7,338 nt of DNA, taken from assembly GCA_023402915.1 (NCBI GenBank), contig JAEYFO010000132.1:1-7338 (forward strand). The letters are read 5' to 3'. The DNA is from Bacillota bacterium (lineage in GTDB: Bacteria; Bacillota; Clostridia; Christensenellales; CALWSW01). Under the pieces are notes generated by a model that was given only the letters and a program-made list of their open reading frames with translations, had not been told where the DNA came from and searched no databases. Positions within the stretch are counted from its first letter, which is position 1, and each line of letters begins with the position of its first letter. Shown here piece after piece: positions 1 through 5,497 of this stretch. The translations under genes and the position numbers were made by a program.

Positions 1-1439
1 ATCTCACCCTCGTAAATCACGAGAATGCGGTCGCTGACGGTCATCACTTCGTCCAGTTCCAGGGAAACGAGCAGGATCGCCCGCCCGGCGTCGCGCTGGG
101 CGATGAGCTGCTTGTGAATGTATTCGATCGCGCCCACGTCCAGACCGCGGGTGGGCTGAACGGCCAGAAGGATCTCGGGACTGAGGTCCAGCTCACGGGC
201 AATGATGGCCTTTTGCTGGTTGCCGCCGGACATGCTGCGGGCGATGGTCGCCGCGCCCTGACCGCTGCGGATGTCGTATTTTTCAATGAGCGAATCGGCG
301 TACCGGCCGATCTCTTTGAATTTGAGGAAGCCGCCCTTTTGGAACCGGGGGGTATCATAGCGCTTGAGCACCAGGTTTTCGCCAAGGGTATAGTCGAGCA
401 CCAGACCGTCCTTGTGCCGGTCCTCGGGGATATGGCTCATGCCCTTATCGTTGCGGCGGCGGATGGAGGCTTGGGTGATGTCCTGCCCGTTCAGGCGGAT
501 GCTGCCGCCGTCTGCATGGAGCATGCCCGCAAGGGCGTACACCAGCTCGGACTGGCCGTTGCCGTCGATGCCCGCGATGCAGACGATCTCGCCCTTGTGC
601 ACTTGGAACGAGACGTTGTTGACCAGCTTTTTGCCGTGGTTGGAATTGACCGTCAGTCCTTCCACCTCCAGCGCGGGCGCGCCGGGATGGGCTTCGCCCT
701 TTTCGACGATGAAATTGACCTTGCGGCCCACCATCATCTCGCTCATCTGCTCTTTGGTGACGGTCTTTACGTCCACCGTGCCGATGCAGCAGCCCTTGCG
801 CAGCACGGTACAGCGGTCGGCCACTTCCTTGATCTCGTTGAGCTTATGGGTGATGAAAAGGATGGACTTGCCCTCGCGGCTCAGTTCCTTCATGATTTTC
901 ATCAGCTCTTCGATTTCCTGCGGGGTCAAAACAGCGGTGGGTTCGTCGAAAATCAGCACTTCGTTTTCGCGATAGAGCATTTTGAGGATCTCCACGCGCT
1001 GCTGCATGCCGACGGTGATATCGGAAATTTTCGCATCGGGATCGACTTTGAGATTGTAGCGCTCGGAAAGCTCCATGACTTTCTTTCGCGCCTGATCCAT
1101 TTTCAAAAATCCGTGACGGGTGGTTTCTACGCCAAGAATGATGTTTTCGAGAACCGTGAAGTTGTGAACCAGTTTGAAATGTTGGTGAACCATGCCGATG
1201 CCCAGCGCATTGGCAGCGTTGGGGTCGTCGATCTTGACCGGCTGGCCGTTTTTGAGAATCGTTCCTTTTTCCGGCGTGTACAGGCCGAACAGCACGCTCA
1301 TCAAAGTAGATTTTCCCGCGCCGTTTTCGCCGAGCAGCGCGTGAATCTCGCCCTTTTTGAGCTGAAGCGTCACGTCGTCGTTGGCGATGATGCCGGGGAA
1401 TTCTTTGGTGATATGCTGCATTTCTATAATATAGTCCAT
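1..1439 (-). CDS. ABC transporter ATP-binding protein, two-domain BMP/nucleoside type (partial, 3' end off window)
   Basis: Cytoplasmic ATPase of a BMP-type (nucleoside-like) importer, resembling YufO/NupO; 479 residues are visible and the C-terminus lies beyond position 1 (family members are about 510 aa). Domain 1 has Walker A GENGAGKST (37-45), Q-loop Q86, signature VGMQQ (143-147), Walker B VLIFDEPT (161-168) and H198. Domain 2 has a degenerate Walker A, GIDGNGQSE (290-298, no Lys), a good signature MSGGNQQK (403-410), and VQPTRGLD where Walker B D-E would be (427-434). Walker A of domain 1 plus the signature of domain 2 give one complete site; the other site is broken on both sides, which is typical of this family and not damage. 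The start at 1439 follows AAAAGGAG (1449-1456) and a perfect TATAAT. Partner permeases would be expected to the left. The substrate is inferred from family only; a sugar substrate is possible. Confidence 0.93.
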   Translation of the reverse strand, partial: MDYIIEMQHITKEFPGIIANDDVTLQLKKGEIHALLGENGAGKSTLMSVLFGLYTPEKGTILKNGQPVKIDDPNAANALGIGMVHQHFKLVHNFTVLENIILGVETTRHGFLKMDQARKKVMELSERYNLKVDPDAKISDITVGMQQRVEILKMLYRENEVLIFDEPTAVLTPQEIEELMKIMKELSREGKSILFITHKLNEIKEVADRCTVLRKGCCIGTVDVKTVTKEQMSEMMVGRKVNFIVEKGEAHPGAPALEVEGLTVNSNHGKKLVNNVSFQVHKGEIVCIAGIDGNGQSELVYALAGMLHADGGSIRLNGQDITQASIRRRNDKGMSHIPEDRHKDGLVLDYTLGENLVLKRYDTPRFQKGGFLKFKEIGRYADSLIEKYDIRSGQGAATIARSMSGGNQQKAIIARELDLSPEILLAVQPTRGLDVGAIEYIHKQLIAQRDAGRAILLVSLELDEVMTVSDRILVIYEGE

Positions 1440-1461
1440 CTCATCACACTCCTTTTGAAAC

Positions 1462-1490
1462 ATTATAAACAAAAACCCCTGCTGCGGCAA
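1462..1490 (-). promoter_or_regulatory. Sigma-A-type promoter of the two-domain ABC ATPase gene
   Basis: Read on the minus strand: TTGCCG (1490-1485), a 17-bp spacer, then a perfect TATAAT (1467-1462). The expected start of transcription is about 1455, only some 16 nt before the ATG at 1439, so the AAAAGGAG ribosome binding site sits at the very 5' end of the message. With the gldA terminator upstream, this makes the ATPase gene its own transcription unit. Confidence 0.75.
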
Positions 1491-1750
1491 CCGAAAACCG
1501 CCGGATTTTGCCTCTTTGTAAGGGTTTCGACGGTTCAAAAAGGCTCCTTCGGTTCTTCCGGCGGAATATTTCTGTCACAAGAATAGAGAATTCCCGCTTT
1601 TCAAGTGTGTTTTTAAGGTTTTCTCACGGAAAAATGGATTGCTATGGACGGCTTTTCCCTTTCCGCGGCAGCGCCCATTCGGCGTTTTTAAGAACTTCCC
1701 TCCGTCCGCCGCAGCATTTCGCACGTCATTACGGCCTTTTTTCAGCACAC
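1491..1750. other. Intergenic stretch without a recognised gene
   Basis: About 260 bp between the gldA terminator and the promoter of the ABC ATPase gene. The open frames here on the plus strand lack ribosome binding sites and resemble nothing known. Only short inverted repeats are present (for example cgcc/ggcg around 1672-1684). No RNA gene or mobile-element end was recognised. Confidence 0.5.
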
Positions 1751-1790
1751 AGAAAAGGACGATCCGCCAAAGCGAACCGTCCGGTTTTCT
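1751..1790 (-). terminator. Intrinsic terminator of gldA
   Basis: On the minus strand GGACGGTTCGC (1782-1772) pairs with GCGGATCGTCC (1767-1757) around a 4-nt loop, giving an 11-bp stem. Two positions are G-U pairs in minus-strand RNA but mismatches in plus-strand RNA, so the hairpin fits transcription from gldA. It is followed by TTTTCT, which can also pair with AGAAAA upstream across a 2-nt bulge. It lies about 40 nt after the gldA stop codon. Confidence 0.8.
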
Positions 1791-1807
1791 GGATAGAGAG
1801 GTAATTT

Positions 1808-1821
1808 TCGGGTCGACCCGA
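1808..1821. repeat. 14-bp perfect palindrome after gldA
   Basis: The sequence tcgggtcgacccga is its own reverse complement and lies 8 bp past the gldA stop, between the gene and its terminator. In RNA it gives a 5-bp stem with a UCGA loop. It has no U-run on the minus strand, so it is not a terminator by itself; it may be an extra 3' stem or a protein site. Confidence 0.5.
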
Positions 1822-1829
1822 CAGGGCGA

Positions 1830-2942
1830 TTACTTGCCCAGCTCGATCTTGCGGCGACGAGCGAATTCGTCCGCCTGGAGGATCGCGTCGAAGAGCATCT
1901 TGGGGGTGACTTCGAAGTTGTGGTGTTCCATGTTGTTGCCCGGATAGCACTGACCGACGCACCAGTCGTACAGGCGTTCCTTGGAGACATCCTGCATGTC
2001 GAGGTCAGCAAGGGTCACAGGCAGACCGTTCTCGATCATGAAGTCCACAGTCTTGTAGATGAAGTCGCGATCGACGTCCATGTCGAGCATGAGCTCCGTC
2101 ACGATACCGAAGGCAACCTTTTCGCCGTGCATATGATGGTGAGCTTCCGGGAAGTCCGCGAAGGAGTTGCCGATGACGTGCGCAGTAGCGACGCCGCAGC
2201 TTTCCCAGCCGATACCGGACAGCAGCGTGGTGGCTTCGACGACCTTTTCAAAGGCGGGGGTCACAGTGCCGGCCTTGATGGCGTCGATGGCCAGGGAGGT
2301 GTATTCTACGAGCGTGTCGTAGCACAGCTTGCCCATCGCCATAGCGGTCAGCGTAGCAGCGCCGCCGGAGCAGGCAACCGCATGGGTCGCATAGCAGGCC
2401 TTGGCTTCGACATAGGTAGCCAGAGCGTCGCCCACGCCCGCGATGAACATGTGCAGGGGAGCGGTGATGCAGATGGCGGTATCGACCAGGATGATCTCGG
2501 GGTTGGCGGGCCACAGTTCGAAGCTGTTGAAGCTGCCGTCCTCGTTGTACCACACGGTGCAGGCGGAGGTGGGAGCGTCGCTGGAAGCGGCGGTGGGAAC
2601 GATCACGTTGCGCAGACCGGCGTGGTTGGCAACAGCCTTGGAAAGGTCAAGCGCCTTGCCGCCGCCGAGGCCGATGATGATATCGCAGCCGTTTTCCTTC
2701 ACTTCGCCGACGATCTTGGCGCACTCTTCATGGGTGCATTCGCCGGGGAGCATACGCTCGACATATTCCATGCCGGCGTCCTTGAGGGACTTGAAAACGA
2801 TTTCAGAAGCAGCAGCGCGGGTGCGCTTACCCCACATGAGCAGGGGCTTCTTGCAGCCGTAAGGAGCGATCAGAGAAGCGATTTCAGCCAGCACGCCAGG
2901 GCCTTGGATGTACTTGCTCGGGAAAACGGCAGCCAGTTTCAT
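1830..2942 (-). CDS. gldA: Glycerol dehydrogenase (NAD-dependent, metal-containing)
   Basis: Cytoplasmic enzyme of the iron-containing alcohol dehydrogenase superfamily, GldA branch, oxidising glycerol to dihydroxyacetone with NAD+ (reversible). The 370 residues match the usual length of about 365-370. The Rossmann-type N-terminal domain has the NAD-binding GLGGGKALD (91-99), followed by PTAASSDAPTSA (116-127), in which D122 corresponds to the substrate-site Asp. The family segment GVGDALATYVEA (169-180) supplies metal ligand D172, and H255 (in ATAHVIGN) and H272 (in MHGEKVAFG) complete the expected D/H/H metal site. The ATG at 2942 follows GGGAGGA (2951-2957) at about 8-nt spacing, and the stop is TAA. 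It has its own promoter and terminator. The neighbours are transport genes; no dihydroxyacetone kinase or glycerol facilitator is visible, so the in vivo substrate may be glycerol or another small polyol or hydroxyketone. Confidence 0.93.
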   Translation of the reverse strand: MKLAAVFPSKYIQGPGVLAEIASLIAPYGCKKPLLMWGKRTRAAASEIVFKSLKDAGMEYVERMLPGECTHEECAKIVGEVKENGCDIIIGLGGGKALDLSKAVANHAGLRNVIVPTAASSDAPTSACTVWYNEDGSFNSFELWPANPEIILVDTAICITAPLHMFIAGVGDALATYVEAKACYATHAVACSGGAATLTAMAMGKLCYDTLVEYTSLAIDAIKAGTVTPAFEKVVEATTLLSGIGWESCGVATAHVIGNSFADFPEAHHHMHGEKVAFGIVTELMLDMDVDRDFIYKTVDFMIENGLPVTLADLDMQDVSKERLYDWCVGQCYPGNNMEHHNFEVTPKMLFDAILQADEFARRRKIELGK

Positions 2943-3191
2943 TTGTATTTTCCTCCCTTTTCTCTAATGAGTGACTTGCTCATCGTTTCGGACGCTTCCG
3001 AAAACGAAACTTTTCATTGTTTTTGTGAAATCCAGAAAACAAAATGACGGTCGCGGTGCAAAGTTCTTCTTTTCTTTTCAAACATTTTAAGGAAATCCGT
3101 CAGTTGTGTGGCTCGAGCGCCGGAAAATGCCTGTCAATCGGGAAGGGGCATTTCGACCGTTTGCGCGAAGTGTTTGTTCAATATCAATCAC
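2943..3191 (-). promoter_or_regulatory. Long predicted 5' leader of gldA
   Basis: If the promoter at 3198-3226 is used, gldA mRNA has a leader of about 250 nt. Minus-strand RNA can form AAATGCC/GGCATTT (3153-3147 with 3131-3125, 15-nt loop), TTTCGGA/TCCGAAA (3003-2997 with 2992-2986, AGCG loop) and ATGAG/CTCAT (2983-2979 with 2971-2967), ending just before the ribosome binding site. Two tiny overlapping ORFs (3085-3014, 23 aa; 3017-2964, 17 aa) lack a Shine-Dalgarno. No known riboswitch class was recognised. Confidence 0.4.
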
Positions 3192-3197
3192 GTTATT

Positions 3198-3226
3198 ATC
3201 ATAACACTCTCTTCCTAATTTTGCAA
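3198..3226 (-). promoter_or_regulatory. Probable promoter of gldA, with operator-like dyad over the -10
   Basis: On the minus strand TTGCAA (3226-3221), a 17-bp spacer and TATGAT (3203-3198). A dyad, gttat-tatc-ataac, spans 3192-3205 and covers the -10 box, where a repressor could act. Upstream at 3283-3300 the heptamer aacattt occurs twice, 11 bp apart. The DNA from about 3180 to 3360 is strongly AT-rich. No other convincing promoter was found closer to the gene. Confidence 0.6.
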
Positions 3227-3364
3227 TATATTTCTTTGAATTCCAATTAAAAGATTTGCCAAGTCCATATTTGTCATTTCGAAACATTTATGTAACATTT
3301 TCTATCTTTTTTCTTCTGTCGCTTTTTCTCTTTGACTGATCGAAAACGTCCGTTTCCCAAAACA

Positions 3365-3394
3365 GAAAAAGAGACCGTTTCCGGTCCCTTTTTC
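3365..3394 (-). terminator. Intrinsic terminator of the BMP lipoprotein gene
   Basis: A 13-bp stem (3394-3382 with 3377-3365 on the minus strand) closed by a GAAA tetraloop and ending in a TTTTTC tract. The single plus-strand mismatch (3372/3387) becomes a G-U pair in minus-strand RNA, so it acts for the lipoprotein gene, whose stop lies 28 nt upstream. The A-run on the opposite arm would also allow some function for plus-strand transcripts, but no plus-strand gene ends here. Confidence 0.9.
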
Positions 3395-3422
3395 AAAAGG
3401 CTTGCGCCCAGATGATTTTCGC

Positions 3423-4568
3423 TTATTCGACGATGGTCACCTTGACGATGGCCGTGCCGAGATCCGCAGCAGTCGCGGCGTCGGTGTCGGCCTTGAGGGC
3501 GATTTCGCCGTTGGCGAGCTTGGCAAAGAGCGCGTCGTAATCCGCCTGAGAGAAGGTGGTGAACTTGGACGTTTCCATGGGCAGCTGCACGCCGTTGTTG
3601 GCAGCGTCCTTGACGAGCGCCTGGCCGCCGGGGAATTCGCCGTTGTAGTAGGCTTCGATGGTCTGCTGCACGGAAGCGGCCAGACCCTTCATGGCAGAGG
3701 TGATGACGGTATCGGATTCCACAGACTGGTCCACGTCAACGCCGACGACCTTGCCGTTGTTGGCTTCGGCAGCCGCCATGACGGAGTTGCCGACCTGACC
3801 GCCGCAGGCGAAGATCACTTCGGTGCCGTCGTTGTACCAGGAAGCGGCCAGAGCCTGCGCTTCGGGAGTGGCTTCAAAGCCGCCGGTGTAGTAGTACTTC
3901 ATGTCGACGGACGCAACGCCCATTTCCGCAGCGGCAGCTTCCGCGCCCTGCACGAAGCCGTAGCCGTAACGGACGACCGCGGGAACCGCCATGCCGCCCA
4001 TGAAGCCCAGCTTGGTATAGCCGTCCTTGACGCAGGCATAACCGGCCAGATAGCCCGCCTGCTGCTCGGCGTAGGTGATGCCGACGGTGTTGTCGGCGGT
4101 GCGGTAGTTGTAATCCGCATCGTGGGGGTTGCCGTCGATGAGGACGAATTTCACGTCCGGATAGAGATCCTGGGCGGTATAGATGGGCTCTTCGAACAGG
4201 AAGCCGGGGGTCGCGATCACTTTCGCGCCGCCTTCGACAGCCAGCTGGATCGCCGCAAGATAAGCGTCGTTGGACTGCTCGGTGGGCTTATAGTATTTGT
4301 GGGTGATGTTGTGCTCTTCGGCATAGGCCTTGATGCCTTCCCACGTGCCCTGGTTGAAGGACTTGTCGTCGATGGTGCCGATGTCGGTGATCATCGCCAG
4401 CTCATAGCCTTCGCCGGACGTTTCTTCCGCGGGAGCGTCAGTTGCTTCGGCGGGGGTATCCGTCGCTTCTGCGGGGGCGTCGGGCGTTTCCGCAGGCTTG
4501 CTGGAGCAGCCGGCAAAGAGCACAGCGCACAGCAGCGCCGCCAACAGGATGGAAAGAACCTTTTTCAT
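3423..4568 (-). CDS. BMP/PnrA-family substrate-binding lipoprotein
   Basis: Membrane-anchored extracellular binding protein of an ABC importer in the basic membrane protein family (PF02608); characterised members such as PnrA bind purine nucleosides. 381 aa. Signal peptide: MKK, a hydrophobic stretch to about residue 19, then lipobox F-A-G-C with lipidated C21 (Phe at -3 is slightly unusual). A linker rich in Ala, Pro, Glu and Thr (about 25-54) contains three copies of a heptad: DAPAEAT, DTPAEAT, DAPAEET. The mature domain carries family landmarks GTIDDKSFNQGTWEG (64-78), GGMAVPAVVRYGYGF (191-205), GGQVGNS (256-262) and VGVDVDQS (275-282). The start at 4568 follows AGGAGG (4585-4580) at 11 nt; the nearer ATG at 4576 hits a stop after two codons. 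It follows the COG1101 ATPase by 133 bp and has its own promoter and terminator. Nucleoside as ligand is a family inference. Confidence 0.94.
   Translation of the reverse strand: MKKVLSILLAALLCAVLFAGCSSKPAETPDAPAEATDTPAEATDAPAEETSGEGYELAMITDIGTIDDKSFNQGTWEGIKAYAEEHNITHKYYKPTEQSNDAYLAAIQLAVEGGAKVIATPGFLFEEPIYTAQDLYPDVKFVLIDGNPHDADYNYRTADNTVGITYAEQQAGYLAGYACVKDGYTKLGFMGGMAVPAVVRYGYGFVQGAEAAAAEMGVASVDMKYYYTGGFEATPEAQALAASWYNDGTEVIFACGGQVGNSVMAAAEANNGKVVGVDVDQSVESDTVITSAMKGLAASVQQTIEAYYNGEFPGGQALVKDAANNGVQLPMETSKFTTFSQADYDALFAKLANGEIALKADTDAATAADLGTAIVKVTIVE
4419..4481 (-). repeat. 21-bp degenerate tandem repeat (3 copies) in the lipoprotein linker
   Basis: Codons 30-50 of the lipoprotein form three in-frame 21-bp units encoding DAPAEAT, DTPAEAT and DAPAEET; a partial fourth unit (ETP) lies just upstream. 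The copies differ at third and some other positions, so the expansion is not very recent. The linker would hold the binding domain away from the membrane, and its length may vary between strains. Confidence 0.8.
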
Positions 4569-4617
4569 TTTTGCATTTTCCTCCTAAACATGTTCTTGTC
4601 TTGACAGACGAAACACA

Positions 4618-4631
4618 GCTTCAAAAGAAGC
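4618..4631 (-). promoter_or_regulatory. 5'-end hairpin of the lipoprotein mRNA
   Basis: Minus-strand GCTTC-TTTT-GAAGC forms a perfect 5-bp stem. It begins at about the predicted transcription start, so the message would open with a stem-loop, an arrangement known to protect bacterial mRNAs from 5'-end-dependent decay. The leader is about 63 nt long. Confidence 0.45.
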
Positions 4632-4637
4632 GCTCTT

Positions 4638-4666
4638 ATTATATCGTATTTACACAAAAATGAAAA
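4638..4666 (-). promoter_or_regulatory. Promoter of the BMP lipoprotein gene
   Basis: On the minus strand TTTTCA (4666-4661), a 17-bp spacer and a perfect TATAAT (4643-4638). It gives the lipoprotein gene separate initiation although the permease and ATPase genes lie just upstream. No strong terminator separates them, so read-through from the upstream operon is also possible. Confidence 0.7.
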
Positions 4667-4701
4667 GCATTTCTTTCAATTTTCCGTGAAACTGTCCCAT
4701 T

Positions 4702-5496
4702 TTACAGCAGCAGCCGGTCGCTGGATTCCTTTTCTCCGCTGCGCTGCTCGAACAACCGCAGCAGATCCTCGACGCTCATGGCCTGCTTTTCCGCGCCGGA
4801 AACGTCCACCGCCACCCGGCCCTCGTGCATCATGATGAGCCGGTCGCCATGGCGCAGGGCGTGGCGCATATTGTGCGTGACCATCAGGGTCGTCAGTCCG
4901 TTTTCCCGCACGATGCGCTCCGTCAGCTCCGAAACCTTTTCCGCGGTCTTGGGGTCGAGCGCCGCCGTGTGCTCGTCAAGGAGCAGGAGCTTGGGCTTTT
5001 GCATCGTCGCCATCAAAAGGGTGAGCGCCTGCCGCTGTCCGCCCGAAAGCAGCCCGACGGCCGTTTTCGCCCGATCCTCAAGGCCCAGCCCCAGCGTTTC
5101 GAGCCGTTCTTTGAAAAATTCCCTGTCGCTGCGGCGCACGCCGAAGGAAAAGGCGCTGCGCTTTTGGCCGCGCTTGTTGGCCATGGCCAGGTTTTCCTCG
5201 ATGGTCATGCTGGCGACCGTGCCCTCCATGGGATCCTGAAACACCCTGCCGATGTTGACCGCCCGCCTGTATTCGGGCAGGTTGGAAATCTCTTCGCCGT
5301 CGAGGCGGATGGAGCCGCTCTGCGGGCGGTACACCCCTGCGACCACGTTGAGCAGCGTGGATTTTCCCGCGCCGTTTCCGCCGATCACCGTGACGAACTC
5401 GCCGTCGCGCACGGTCAGATCAACGCCCCGCAGCGCCTGCTTTTCGTTGATGGTGCCTTCGTTAAACACCACGCTCACGTTTTTGAGTTCCAGCAT
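4702..5496 (-). CDS. ABC transporter ATP-binding protein, COG1101 (TrpZ/PhnK-like) type
   Basis: Single-domain cytoplasmic ATPase of 264 aa that partners the permease encoded just upstream. Motifs: Walker A GGNGAGKST (39-47), Q-loop Q87 in VFQDP, signature LLSGGQRQ (149-156), Walker B LLLLDEHTAALDP (170-182; D174, E175), H-loop H208. DEHTAALD, with His where most ABC proteins have Pro, is characteristic of this COG1101 branch, which works with COG4120 permeases and includes the tryptophan/tyrosine importer ATPase of streptococci. The start at 5496 is one base after the permease stop, with AAGGAGG (5512-5506) inside the permease gene, so translation is probably coupled. The stop is TAA. The substrate cannot be read from the ATPase. 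The usual PF04392 binding protein is not beside it. Confidence 0.92.
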   Translation of the reverse strand: MLELKNVSVVFNEGTINEKQALRGVDLTVRDGEFVTVIGGNGAGKSTLLNVVAGVYRPQSGSIRLDGEEISNLPEYRRAVNIGRVFQDPMEGTVASMTIEENLAMANKRGQKRSAFSFGVRRSDREFFKERLETLGLGLEDRAKTAVGLLSGGQRQALTLLMATMQKPKLLLLDEHTAALDPKTAEKVSELTERIVRENGLTTLMVTHNMRHALRHGDRLIMMHEGRVAVDVSGAEKQAMSVEDLLRLFEQRSGEKESSDRLLL

Positions 5497-5497
5497 G

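Noticed and set aside
290..580. Apparent inactivation of the ATPase by loss of the second Walker A lysine
   Set aside because: The change (GIDGNGQSE) is the norm for the BMP/nucleoside ATPase family, where the second site is degenerate; it is not a pseudogene sign.
114..1586. 490-codon open frame on the plus strand, antisense to the two-domain ABC ATPase
   Set aside because: The opposite strand carries complete ABC motifs; the plus product is His/Asp/Val-rich with no family likeness, as expected opposite GC-rich codons.
1920..3047. 375-codon plus-strand frame opposite gldA
   Set aside because: Gly/Asp/Val-rich shadow of gldA, whose NAD and metal motifs are intact; no ribosome binding site.
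3044..3287. Small ORFs of 66 codons (minus, 3287-3087) and 68 codons (plus, 3044-3250) in the gldA upstream spacer
   Set aside because: No Shine-Dalgarno, no recognisable family, and the minus one spans the predicted gldA promoter.
2943..3422. Catabolite-responsive (cre) site, Rex site or known riboswitch upstream of gldA
   Set aside because: No stretch matched the consensus of either operator, and no known riboswitch core was recognised by eye.
3402..4604. 400-codon plus-strand frame opposite the BMP lipoprotein
   Set aside because: Low-complexity Gly/Val/Asp shadow; the minus strand has lipobox, family motifs, ribosome binding site, promoter and terminator.
4661..4678. Weak AT-only hairpin followed by TTTTT between the ATPase and lipoprotein genes
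   Set aside because: The stem is about 5-6 bp with almost no GC and overlaps the -35 of the lipoprotein promoter; too weak to call a terminator.
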